Part shown: positions 1 to 7,055 of the stretch, in pieces
Layout: every line of letters starts with the position of its first letter
Numbering within the stretch: position 1 is the stretch's first letter
Assembly: GCF_901212495.1 (NCBI RefSeq)
Contig: NZ_CAAKNY010000019.1
Coordinates: forward strand, 1-17,799
DNA: 17,799 nucleotides
DNA from: Collinsella aerofaciens
Lineage (GTDB): Bacteria > Actinomycetota > Coriobacteriia > Coriobacteriales > Coriobacteriaceae
Reading direction: 5' to 3'
Made by a program: the position numbers and the translations under genes
The notes under the pieces: model-generated
Told to the model about the DNA's origin: nothing
Databases searched by the model: none
What the model saw: the letters and a program-made list of their open reading frames with translations, nothing else

Positions 1-26
1 AAAAAGCCCCGTCCCAAATTAGCTAC
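1..26. repeat. Short dispersed repeat, truncated by window start (family C)
   Basis: The first 26 nt (AAAAAGCCCCGTCCCAAATT then AGCTAC) match the right part of an element seen again at 9956-9985 and 10285-10317, with a right-half copy at 8415-8428. Complete copies have the form GTAGYTAAAAGAGCCCCGTC followed by CCAAA and an end complementary to the start (AGCTAC or ACTAC). The left end of this copy lies outside the window. Its function is unknown. Confidence 0.55.
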
Positions 27-122
27 CCTGTTCCGCTGTAACTCGTGGTGAGGTCGTGAGCTAAAAACGTGTGCGTGCGCTTGTCGTTCATATCTGCTAT
101 CATTCCTAGTCTGTGCGCTCAT

Positions 123-206
123 GCGGGCGTGGCGGAATTGGTAGACGCGCCAGATTTAGGTTCTGGTGGGATTCCCGTGAAGGTTCGAGTCCTTTCGCCC
201 GCACCA
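123..206 (+). tRNA. tRNA-Leu (anticodon UAG)
   Basis: A complete type II tRNA can be folded by eye. The acceptor stem pairs GCGGGCG (123-129) with CGCCCGC (196-202), followed by discriminator A203 and an encoded CCA at 204-206. The D-arm region contains GGTAGAC. The anticodon stem CCAGA/TCTGG encloses loop TTTAGGT, giving anticodon TAG at 157-159, which reads CUA and probably other CUN leucine codons. A long variable arm with GGG/CCC pairing and the T-loop GTTCGAGTC complete the leucine-type structure. Upstream hexamers such as TATCAT (98-103) could be part of its promoter, but no convincing -35 element is spaced correctly. It lies about 90 nt upstream of tig on the same strand. Confidence 0.97.
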
Positions 207-243
207 TCGCACCTGCGTCGGTTCCCGCCGTCGCGACTCTTTG

Positions 244-273
244 TTGCATAAAGGTACCAGCACCTCAGATAAG
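244..273 (+). promoter_or_regulatory. Possible tig promoter
   Basis: TTGCAT (244-249) and GATAAG (268-273) are separated by 18 nt and would start transcription near 280, giving tig a very short leader that carries an AGGAGG ribosome-binding site at 286-291. Neither hexamer matches consensus well, so this is a weak call. Confidence 0.3.
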
Positions 274-294
274 CTGGGCAGTATGAGGAGGAAC

Positions 295-1596
295 GTGTTG
301 AACATCACCGCTTCTGACGTCAAGGACGCCAAGCTCACCGCTACGGTCACCATCCCGGCCGCCGACGTCGACGCCGCGATCAAGAAGGCCTACAAGGACA
401 CCGCCAAGAAGTACCGCTTCCCGGGCTTCCGCGCCGGTAAGGCTCCCCGTCCGGTCATCGACTCCGCACTTGGCGCCGAGGCTACCCTCGCTCAGGCCAC
501 CAACGACCTGATCGCCGCCAACGAGCCCACCGTCCTCAACGAGCTGGACATCGTCCCCACCAAGAACGGTGACTACAAGGAGCTCGACCTCGCCAAGGAT
601 CACGAGGACTACACCTACACCGTCGAGTTCTCCCTGCGTCCCGCCGCTGAGCTCTCCTCCTACGACGCCGTCGAGATCGAGATGCCTCCCGCGGAGGTCA
701 CCGAGTCCGAGATCGACAACCAGGTCGAGATGCTCCTCAACTACCGCGCTACCTTCGAGGACGTCGAGGGCCGCGCCGTCGAGGCTGACGACTACGTGAC
801 CGTCGACCTCAAGGCCGTCGAGAACGCCGATAACTTCGCCGCCGAGGGCCGCATGCTCATCGCCGGCAGCGACAGCAACCCCGCCGAGCTCAACGAGGCC
901 CTGATCGGCGCCAACGTTGACGACGTCAAGACCGTCACCTGGACCGACGAGGTCGAGGAGGGCGAGGAGGCCGAGACCCACACCGTCGAGGTCACCGTCA
1001 AGGGCATCAAGGTCCGCAACACCCCCGAGCTCACCGACGAGCTCGTCAAGTCCGACTTTGGCTTCGACAGCATCGACGCCATGCGCGACGCCATCAAGCT
1101 CGAGATCGAGCAGGACAAGGCTTCCCGCCTGCCGGCCGAGAAGGAGAACCGTTGCGTCTCCGCTCTCGCCGAGCGCCTGCAGCTCGACGAGATGGACGCC
1201 GACTACGAGCAGTCCGTCTTTGAGGAGCTCGGCCAGAACTTCCTGTCTAACCTTTCTGCTCGCGGCATGACGCTGGACACCTGGCTGCCCGCTTCCGGCC
1301 TGACCATGGAGCAGTTCGTCGGGGACCTGCACAAGCAGGCCAACGACGTTGCCCGTGAGTCCCTGGCGCTCGACGCTCTCGCCCGTGAGCTCAAGATCGA
1401 GGTCACCGAGGACGACATCAACGCCGAGTTCGAGAAGGCCGGCGTCAAGGACGTCGAGGCTTCCAAGGCCGAGTTCATTGCCGATGGCCGCATGCCTGCC
1501 GTCCGTGAGTCCATCCGTCGCTCCAAGGCCGTCGATCACCTGGTCGAGAACGCCAAGGTGACCGAGGTCGACGAGACCGCCAAGGACGCTGAGTAA
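295..1596 (+). CDS. tig: Trigger factor, ribosome-associated chaperone and peptidyl-prolyl isomerase
   Basis: Trigger factor docks at the ribosomal exit tunnel and shields emerging chains in the cytosol. The product is 433 aa, the normal length. The N-terminal ribosome-binding domain carries the signature GFRAGKAP at residues 44-51. A central FKBP-like PPIase segment (about 155-245) and a helical C-terminal chaperone region ending in an acidic tail follow. The AGGAGG at 286-291 lies 3 nt before GTG 295 and 6 nt before TTG 298. Either could be the start (MLNITAS or MNITAS), and the spacing slightly favours TTG 298. The same frame is open upstream to 241, but those codons contain the ribosome-binding site itself. 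The next genes downstream are clpP and clpX, the common tig-clpP-clpX order linking folding to Clp proteolysis. A 456-aa open frame on the opposite strand is a GC-bias shadow. Confidence 0.97.
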   Translation: MLNITASDVKDAKLTATVTIPAADVDAAIKKAYKDTAKKYRFPGFRAGKAPRPVIDSALGAEATLAQATNDLIAANEPTVLNELDIVPTKNGDYKELDLAKDHEDYTYTVEFSLRPAAELSSYDAVEIEMPPAEVTESEIDNQVEMLLNYRATFEDVEGRAVEADDYVTVDLKAVENADNFAAEGRMLIAGSDSNPAELNEALIGANVDDVKTVTWTDEVEEGEEAETHTVEVTVKGIKVRNTPELTDELVKSDFGFDSIDAMRDAIKLEIEQDKASRLPAEKENRCVSALAERLQLDEMDADYEQSVFEELGQNFLSNLSARGMTLDTWLPASGLTMEQFVGDLHKQANDVARESLALDALARELKIEVTEDDINAEFEKAGVKDVEASKAEFIADGRMPAVRESIRRSKAVDHLVENAKVTEVDETAKDAE

Positions 1597-1648
1597 TTCT
1601 CGCCGCCTTTCCCGCGAGCGCATGGATGCGCCCATGATGGGGTAAAGT

Positions 1649-1654
1649 TATAAG
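1649..1654 (+). promoter_or_regulatory. Possible -10 element for clpP
   Basis: TATAAG lies in an AT-rich patch within otherwise GC-rich DNA. No good -35 is visible 16-18 nt upstream. If it is real, the hairpin at 1673-1713 would fall inside the clpP 5' leader rather than ending the tig transcript. Confidence 0.25.
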
Positions 1655-1672
1655 CCGGTTATCCGGTTGCTT

Positions 1673-1713
1673 CGTACGGTGCCAGCTAATGCATAGCATG
1701 CGGGCACCGTACG
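1673..1713 (+). terminator. Hairpin between tig and clpP (terminator or attenuator)
   Basis: A perfect 11-bp inverted repeat, CGTACGGTGCC (1673-1683) and GGCACCGTACG (1703-1713), encloses a 19-nt loop that contains a small GCAT/ATGC hairpin. It is followed by TTTGTCT, a short and imperfect U-tract. It probably terminates tig transcripts, but it could also attenuate or stabilise a transcript entering clpP. Confidence 0.55.
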
Positions 1714-1758
1714 TTTGTCTAGAACCACTATTGGTCCGTAAGAGAAATGGAGATGCGT

Positions 1759-2379
1759 ATGATCGCTAAGTTCGATTCCGCCCTCGTGCCATACGTTATC
1801 GAGCAGACGCCGCGCGGCGAGCGCAGCTACGACATCTATTCGCGCCTGCTCAACGACCGCATCATCTTCCTGGGCGAGGAGATTAACTCCGTCAGCGCCA
1901 ACCTGGTCGTTGCCCAGCTGCTGCATCTTGAAAGTCAGGATGCCGAGAAGGATATCTCGCTCTACATCAATTCGCCCGGCGGCGAGGTCTACTCCGGTCT
2001 GGCGATTCTGGACACCATGAACTTCATTAAGCCGCAGGTTTCCACCATCTGCGTCGGTATGGCCGCGTCTATGGCCGCCGTGCTGCTTTCGGCCGGCGCC
2101 AAGGGCAAGCGCTTCTGCCTGCCGCACTCCAAGGTCATGATTCACCAGCCCAGCGGCGGTGCCCAGGGCCAGCAGACCGAGATCGAAATCGTGGCCGAGG
2201 AGATCAAGAAGACCCGTCGCGAGCTCAACCAGATCCTGTCCGACGCCTCGGGCCAGCCCATCGAGAAAGTCCAGGCCGATACCGAGCGCGACAACTACCT
2301 GACCGCTGCCGAGGCCCTCGACTACGGCCTGATCGATCGTATCGTCACCTCGCGCGATCTCGCCGCGAAGGACGCCTAG
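1759..2379 (+). CDS. clpP: ATP-dependent Clp protease proteolytic subunit ClpP
   Basis: ClpP is the serine peptidase barrel that degrades proteins unfolded and fed to it by ClpX or other Clp ATPases in the cytosol. The 206-aa product has normal length and a complete catalytic triad: Ser104 in GMAASMA, His129 in MIHQPSGG and Asp178 in TERDNYL. Three in-frame ATGs occur at 1747, 1753 and 1759. The third is chosen because GGAG at 1749-1752 sits 6 nt upstream and gives [13 protein letters not shown]. The gene ends 1 nt before clpX, so the protease and its unfoldase are co-transcribed. Confidence 0.97.
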   Translation: MIAKFDSALVPYVIEQTPRGERSYDIYSRLLNDRIIFLGEEINSVSANLVVAQLLHLESQDAEKDISLYINSPGGEVYSGLAILDTMNFIKPQVSTICVGMAASMAAVLLSAGAKGKRFCLPHSKVMIHQPSGGAQGQQTEIEIVAEEIKKTRRELNQILSDASGQPIEKVQADTERDNYLTAAEALDYGLIDRIVTSRDLAAKDA

Positions 2380-2380
2380 G

Positions 2381-3796
2381 ATGGCAGGTAACATGCAGGA
2401 CAACTTCGACGAGAACGGCAACTCCATCCGCTGCTCCTTCTGCGGGAAAGAGCAGGGACAGGTTCGCCGCCTCGTAAAGGGTCCGACTAACATCTTTATC
2501 TGCGACGAGTGCGTCGCCGCCTGCTCCGAGATCCTTGAGGAGTCGCTGGCTTCGGACTTTATGGACGCCGCCCGCAACGGCAAACTGCCGGGTTTCCTCA
2601 ACGACCACGGCCAGGCTGCGTCCCAGCCCGCCGTTGACCCCGAGGCCGAGGGCTTTGAGCTCGAGGACGACCGTCAGGTCATCACGCACGTGCCGACGCC
2701 GCACGAGATCTATGACGAGCTTTCGGCCTATGTTATGGGCCAGGAGGACGCCAAGCGCGCCATGTCGGTGGCCGTGTACAACCACTACCGTCGCGTGATC
2801 GAGGGCGGTGCCGCGGTATCCGCCTTAGACGAGGCATCGGGCATGGACGCCCAGTTTGATGACGATATGGACGAGGTGGAGCTCGCCAAGTCCAATATTT
2901 TGCTGCTCGGCCCCACCGGTACCGGTAAGACGCTGCTGGCCCAGACGCTCGCGCGCATCCTCGAGGTGCCGTTTGCCATCGCCGACGCCACCGCGCTCAC
3001 CGAGGCTGGCTACGTTGGCGAGGACGTTGAGAACATTCTGCTCAAGCTCATCAACGCTGCCGATGGCGACATTGAGCGCGCGCAGGTGGGCATCATCTAC
3101 GTGGACGAGATCGACAAGATCGCTCGCAAGGCCGAGAACCTCTCCATTACCCGTGATGTTTCGGGCGAGGGCGTTCAGCAGGCACTGCTTAAGATCCTTG
3201 AGGGCACGGTGGCCAGCGTTCCGCCCACCGGCGGCCGCAAGCATCCCCAACAGGAGCTGCTGCAGATCGACACGACGAACATCCTGTTCATCTGCGGCGG
3301 TGCCTTTGTGGGTCTGGATAAGATCATTGCCGATCGCGTGGGCAACAAGGGCGTGGGCTTTAACTCCGAGATCGCCGGCCCCACCTCGGTCGACGAGAAC
3401 GACCTGCTGCGTCAGGTGCTCCCGCAAGACCTCAACGCCTTTGGCATGATTCCCGAGTTCGTGGGCCGTACGCCCGTCGTGACCCAGACGCAGGCGCTCG
3501 ACGAGGACGACCTGGTCTCGATTCTGACCGAGCCCAAAAACGCCGTGGTGCGCCAGTACCGCAAGATGTTCCAGCTCGAGGACGTCGATCTTGAGTTTGA
3601 CGACGCCGCCCTGCACGAGATCGCCCGTATGGCGCTTGCCCGCAAGACCGGCGCCCGCGGCCTGCGCGCTATCTGCGAGGACGTGCTGCAGCAGACGATG
3701 TTCGACCTCCCCAGCGAGGAGGGCGTCGAGCGCGTCGTCGTAACCGAAGCCTCCGTCAAGGGCGAAGAACAGCCCCAACGCATCTGCGGTAAATAG
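2381..3796 (+). CDS. clpX: ATP-dependent Clp protease ATP-binding subunit ClpX
   Basis: ClpX is the AAA+ unfoldase that recognises tagged substrates and threads them into ClpP. The 471-aa product has an N-terminal zinc-binding domain with Cys18/Cys21 and Cys41/Cys44, Walker A GPTGTGKT (177-184), Walker B IIYVDE (238-243), a VGF loop (325-327) in the place of the ClpP-docking IGF loop, and a sensor-2 motif GARGLR (424-429). The linker between zinc domain and AAA+ core contains acidic stretches (about 85-97 and 158-168). The start at ATG 2381 has AAGGA at 2368-2372, inside the clpP 3' end, 8 nt upstream. A second ATG at 2393 is possible but has weaker support. A strong terminator follows at 3805-3834. 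Confidence 0.97.
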   Translation: MAGNMQDNFDENGNSIRCSFCGKEQGQVRRLVKGPTNIFICDECVAACSEILEESLASDFMDAARNGKLPGFLNDHGQAASQPAVDPEAEGFELEDDRQVITHVPTPHEIYDELSAYVMGQEDAKRAMSVAVYNHYRRVIEGGAAVSALDEASGMDAQFDDDMDEVELAKSNILLLGPTGTGKTLLAQTLARILEVPFAIADATALTEAGYVGEDVENILLKLINAADGDIERAQVGIIYVDEIDKIARKAENLSITRDVSGEGVQQALLKILEGTVASVPPTGGRKHPQQELLQIDTTNILFICGGAFVGLDKIIADRVGNKGVGFNSEIAGPTSVDENDLLRQVLPQDLNAFGMIPEFVGRTPVVTQTQALDEDDLVSILTEPKNAVVRQYRKMFQLEDVDLEFDDAALHEIARMALARKTGARGLRAICEDVLQQTMFDLPSEEGVERVVVTEASVKGEEQPQRICGK

Positions 3797-3804
3797 CTTG
3801 AATC

Positions 3805-3834
3805 CAGGCCCCGCGGCAACCACCGCGGGGCCTG
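3805..3834 (+). terminator. Terminator hairpin after clpX
   Basis: A perfect 12-bp stem, CAGGCCCCGCGG (3805-3816) and CCGCGGGGCCTG (3823-3834), with a 6-nt loop lies 9 nt after the clpX stop. It is followed by only a short T-run (CCATTTAG). The stem is strong enough to be the end of the clpP-clpX transcript. Confidence 0.8.
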
Positions 3835-3840
3835 CCATTT

Positions 3841-3921
3841 AGGGACAGGTTTATTTTGGTCGGTTTTATATGGGTAAATGTCGTTTCCCCTGATAAAACC
3901 TACCAGAATAAACCTGTCCCT
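3841..3921. repeat. REPIN-like 81-bp palindrome
   Basis: Two 29-nt arms (3841-3869 and 3893-3921) are inverted copies with two mismatches, one of which would be a G-U pair in RNA. The arms begin with AGGGACAGGTTTATT and enclose a 23-nt loop containing GGG and CCC tracts. The element starts 6 nt after the clpX terminator stem and ends about 20 nt before the predicted valS -10. The size, symmetry and GGGAC ends resemble REP/REPIN elements mobilised by Y1 (IS200-like) transposases. A structural role as a bidirectional terminator is also possible. Confidence 0.7.
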
Positions 3922-3939
3922 TTTCGGCAGGTATGCCTG

Positions 3940-3948
3940 TGCTATTCT
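3940..3948 (+). promoter_or_regulatory. Possible extended -10 promoter for valS
   Basis: TGCTATTCT (3940-3948) fits an extended -10 (TGn plus TATTCT), with a T-rich TTTTCG at 3921-3926 spaced 16 nt upstream as a poor -35. It would start transcription near 3955 and give valS a leader of about 175 nt containing the large hairpin at 3997-4108. Confidence 0.4.
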
Positions 3949-3996
3949 GTGAGATTGTCAAGTTAGTACCTTCAGACTGAAGTAATCGATACCTAA

Positions 3997-4108
3997 GGCG
4001 TGTCCGCCTGCTTGGTTTTCGTAGATTCCGCACGAGCCGAAGAGCACTAAATGTGCTCTTCGTGCGAGCCAGGACCTGACCGAGCGAAACCAAGCAGGCG
4101 GACATGCC
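3997..4108 (+). promoter_or_regulatory. Structured leader of valS
   Basis: A long-range helix pairs 3997-4021 with 4085-4108: 24 bp, including one G-U pair, with one bulged T. It ends 9 nt before the valS Shine-Dalgarno sequence at 4118-4122. It encloses an inner hairpin, CGAAGAGCAC/GTGCTCTTCG (4038-4047 and 4053-4062) with loop TAAAT. This competes with an alternative pairing of GCACGA (4030-4035) and TCGTGC (4060-4065). The T-box AGGGTGG-type sequence is absent. It may be a regulatory leader or another palindromic repeat. Confidence 0.55.
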
Positions 4109-4128
4109 GGCGGGACAGGGAGAGATAT

Positions 4129-6825
4129 ATGGAAGAAATGCCCAAGAACTACGATCCGTCGACCAACGAGCCGGCGATCCTGCAGAAGTGGCTCGACGGC
4201 GGCTACTACAAGCGCCGCGAGGGTGTGGGCGACTGCACCGTCACCATTCCGCCTCCCAACGTGACCGGCAAGCTCCACATGGGCCACGCCACCGATGACT
4301 CCATCCAGGACGCCATTGTCCGTATGGCCCGCATGCGCGGCAAGTCCACGCGCTGGGTGCTGGGCACCGACCATGCCGGTATCGCCACGCAGACCAAGGT
4401 CGACAAGAAGCTCAAGAGCGAGGGCATCAGCCGCCTGGAGATCGGTCGCGACAAGTTTGTCGACGCCTGCTGGGACTGGACCCACGAGTACGGCGGTATC
4501 ATCGTCGAGCAGATCAAGCGCATGGGCTGCTCTGTTGACTTCGACAACGAGCGCTTCACCATGGATGAGGACTATGCCCAGGCCGTGCGCAAGGTCTTCT
4601 GCGACTGGTATCATGACGGCCTGATCTATCGCGGCAAGCGCATCGTCAACTGGTGCCCCAACTGCACCACCGCCATCTCGGACGACGAGGCCGAGTACAA
4701 GGACGAGAAGGGCCACCTGTGGCACCTGCGCTATCCGCTGACCGAGCCGGTCAACGGCCAGGACTATATCGTCGTCGCCACCACGCGCCCCGAGACCATG
4801 CTCGGCGACACGGGCGTCGCCGTCTCTCCGAAGGATCCCGAGAAGGCCGCCTTTGTGGGTAAGACCGTCATGCTGCCGATCGTCAACCGTGAGATTCCCA
4901 TCTTCTCCGACTATCATGTCGATGCCAACTTTGGCTCCGGCTTTGTCAAGGTCACCCCGGCTCACGACCCCAACGACTATGCCATGGGTCAGGCCCACGA
5001 CCTGCCGCAGATCAACATCTTCGACGAGCACGCGGTGGTCGTCGAGGGCTACGGCGAGTTCACCGGCATGAACCGCGACGAGTGCCGCGAAGCCGTCGTT
5101 AAGTGGTTCGACGAGCACGGTCTGCTCGACCACGTCGAGGAGCTCGACCACTCCGTCATGCACTGCTACCGTTGCGACTCCGCCCTGGAGCCGTGGCTGT
5201 CCGAGCAGTGGTTTGTGGCCGTCGATAAGCTCAAGGGGCCGGCGCTCGACGCCGTCAACTCCGACAAGGTCACCTTCCACCCCGCGCGCTGGACGCAGAC
5301 CTACACCACCTGGATGGAGAATCTTAAGGACTGGTGCATCAGCCGTCAGCTGTGGTGGGGCCACCGCATTCCCGTGTTCTACTGCGAGGACTGTGGCTGG
5401 GAGGACGCCCTGACCGAGGACACCGACGTGTGTCCCAAGTGTGGCGGCCATCACGTGCACCAGGACGAGAACGTGCTGGACACCTGGTTCAGCTCGCAGC
5501 TGTGGACCTTCGCCACGCAGGGCTGGCCGCAAAAGCCGGAGCTGCTCGAGGGCCATCACCCCACGACGGCGCTCGTCACCGCGCGCGACATCATCGCTCT
5601 GTGGGTCGCCCGCATGGTCATGAGCTCGCTGTACTTCCTGGACGAGGTGCCGTTTAAGGACGTCGTCATCTACCCGACGATCCTTGCCAAGGACGGCAGT
5701 CGCATGTCCAAGTCCAAGGGCAACGGCGTTGACCCCATGGATCTCATTGGCATGTACGGCGCCGATGCCATGCGCTACAACCTGCTCACGCTGTGCACCA
5801 ACAACCAGGACGTCAAGTTCGACGCGAACATCGACAAGAAGACCAAGAAGCTTATTGACAGCCCGCGTACCGACCAGGCCAAGTCGTTTGTGACCAAGAT
5901 CTGGAACGCCAGCCGCTTCCTGCTCATGAACATGGAGGGCTACACGCCCGGCGAGCCTGTCGTGGAGACGCCGGCCGACGCCTGGATGTTCAGCCGCCTG
6001 GCCAAGGCCGTGAAGATGGTCACCGAGGGTATCGAGAACTACACCTTTGGCGACATGGCCCGCGGCGTGCAGCAGTTCTTCTGGAACGAGGTCTGCGACT
6101 GGTACGTCGAGGTCACCAAGGCCCGCCTGAAGGGCGAGGGCCGTCTGCAGGCGCAGCGCAACCTGATTTTTGTGCTCGACACCTCCATTCGCCTGATGCA
6201 CCCGCTTATGCCGTTTGTCACCGAGGAGATCTGGGATAACATGCCGGCGAGCGTGCTTGACCTGGACGCCGAGGGCAACGTTGACCGCTCCGAGGCGCTC
6301 ATGATCGCCAAGTGGCCCGAGCCCGCCGACTACGCCAAGTATGTCGACGAGCCCGCCGAGCGCGCGTTTGAGCTGTGCCGTACCGTCGTTTCCGCTGCCC
6401 GCGCCACGCGTTCACGCTATCGCTTGAGCCCCAAGGCCGAGCTTGACGTGGTCGTGCGTGCCGCTGCCGAGGACATCGAGAAGCTCGAGAGCCTGCGCTC
6501 GACGATTGAGCCGCTGGCCAACACGGCTTCGCTGGTTATGGGCACCGACGTTGAGAAGCCGGCTGCGAGCATCGCCGTGGTCGATAGCGGCGTCGAGGTC
6601 TTTGTGGTGCTCGAGGGCAAGGTTGACCTTTCGGCCGAGAAGGCGCGCCTGGAGAAGGAGATCGCCGTGGCTCAGAAGGAGCTCGCCGGCTGCGAGAAGA
6701 CGCTCGCCAACGAGGGCTTTGTGGCTAAGGCCGCGCCCGCGGTGGTCCAGAAAAAGAGGGACCGTGCGGCTGAGCTCAAGGAGATCCTGGCGGCGCTGAC
6801 TGCTCAGGTTGCTGACTTCTCGTAG
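4129..6825 (+). CDS. valS: Valine--tRNA ligase (ValRS)
   Basis: This class I synthetase charges tRNA-Val in the cytosol and edits misactivated threonine. The 898-aa product has the PPPNVTGKLHMGH region with HMGH at residues 50-53, a RMSKS signature at 525-529, a Cys pair at 176/179, a zinc-knuckle-like pattern at Cys419/Cys422 and Cys435/Cys438, and the ENVLDTWFSS segment typical of ValRS. It ends in a charged coiled-coil arm from about residue 833, the ValRS tRNA-binding extension. ATG 4129 is chosen because GGGAG (4118-4122) lies 6 nt upstream. The frame is open back to 4051, but that stretch is the leader hairpin. The next gene on the same strand is folC, a common valS-folC order, but about 230 nt with a strong palindrome and a likely promoter separate them. 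A 747-aa open frame on the opposite strand is a shadow. Confidence 0.97.
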   Translation: MEEMPKNYDPSTNEPAILQKWLDGGYYKRREGVGDCTVTIPPPNVTGKLHMGHATDDSIQDAIVRMARMRGKSTRWVLGTDHAGIATQTKVDKKLKSEGISRLEIGRDKFVDACWDWTHEYGGIIVEQIKRMGCSVDFDNERFTMDEDYAQAVRKVFCDWYHDGLIYRGKRIVNWCPNCTTAISDDEAEYKDEKGHLWHLRYPLTEPVNGQDYIVVATTRPETMLGDTGVAVSPKDPEKAAFVGKTVMLPIVNREIPIFSDYHVDANFGSGFVKVTPAHDPNDYAMGQAHDLPQINIFDEHAVVVEGYGEFTGMNRDECREAVVKWFDEHGLLDHVEELDHSVMHCYRCDSALEPWLSEQWFVAVDKLKGPALDAVNSDKVTFHPARWTQTYTTWMENLKDWCISRQLWWGHRIPVFYCEDCGWEDALTEDTDVCPKCGGHHVHQDENVLDTWFSSQLWTFATQGWPQKPELLEGHHPTTALVTARDIIALWVARMVMSSLYFLDEVPFKDVVIYPTILAKDGSRMSKSKGNGVDPMDLIGMYGADAMRYNLLTLCTNNQDVKFDANIDKKTKKLIDSPRTDQAKSFVTKIWNASRFLLMNMEGYTPGEPVVETPADAWMFSRLAKAVKMVTEGIENYTFGDMARGVQQFFWNEVCDWYVEVTKARLKGEGRLQAQRNLIFVLDTSIRLMHPLMPFVTEEIWDNMPASVLDLDAEGNVDRSEALMIAKWPEPADYAKYVDEPAERAFELCRTVVSAARATRSRYRLSPKAELDVVVRAAAEDIEKLESLRSTIEPLANTASLVMGTDVEKPAASIAVVDSGVEVFVVLEGKVDLSAEKARLEKEIAVAQKELAGCEKTLANEGFVAKAAPAVVQKKRDRAAELKEILAALTAQVADFS

Positions 6826-6877
6826 GCGGTACTGGGGGCGCGTCCCGACGCTTTGCTCTCCGCTGCGGACACCTATT

Positions 6878-6899
6878 CCGCCGTTCTAACGAACGGCGG
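6878..6899 (+). terminator. Short hairpin downstream of valS
   Basis: A perfect 9-bp stem, CCGCCGTTC/GAACGGCGG, with a 4-nt loop (TAAC) begins 52 nt after the valS stop. No T-run follows, so it is at best a partial terminator or a processing and stability hairpin. Confidence 0.4.
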
Positions 6900-6914
6900 C
6901 TGGCTCGACGCTGC

Positions 6915-7013
6915 AAACGCCTCTGATGGCCAATCTGCCGTTCAACTTCGGGCGCATGGGCATAAGCCCTATGCGCCCTTGTTTCACGGCACCTTGGCTC
7001 ATCAGAGGCGTTT
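6915..7013. repeat. Long imperfect palindrome between valS and folC
   Basis: Outer arms AAACGCCTCTGATG (6915-6928) and CATCAGAGGCGTTT (7000-7013) are perfect inverted copies. Inside them GCCAA/TTGGC, TGCCGT/ACGGCA and CAA/TTG pair in register, and the tip is GGGCGCAT/ATGCGCCC plus GGGC/GCCC around an ATAA loop. The whole 99-nt segment can fold into one rod of about 40 bp. The tip hairpin is followed by TTGTTT and could terminate valS transcripts. Confidence 0.6.
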
Positions 7014-7038
7014 TCGCTGACTATCCTTAACCTATACT
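7011..7038 (+). promoter_or_regulatory. Likely folC promoter
   Basis: TATACT (7033-7038) is a good -10 in an AT-rich stretch, with TTTTCG (7011-7016) 16 nt upstream as a weak -35 that overlaps the end of the preceding palindrome. The predicted transcript start near 7045 is only about 11 nt before ATG 7056. Confidence 0.5.
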
Positions 7039-7055
7039 GTTTTATTTTTCTATGA

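Noticed and set aside
265..1635. 456-aa open frame antisense to tig
   Set aside because: It is the complement of a clear trigger factor gene. Its low-complexity Leu/Val/Gly/Asp composition is typical of the GC-bias shadow frame.
3950..4128. T-box riboswitch upstream of valS
   Set aside because: No AGGGTGGNACCGCG-type antiterminator sequence and no recognisable specifier loop. The structure is dominated by one long helix.
3958..6201. 747-aa open frame antisense to valS
   Set aside because: It covers a well-supported valS gene with all signature motifs. No ribosome-binding site or recognisable domain is visible in the antisense product.
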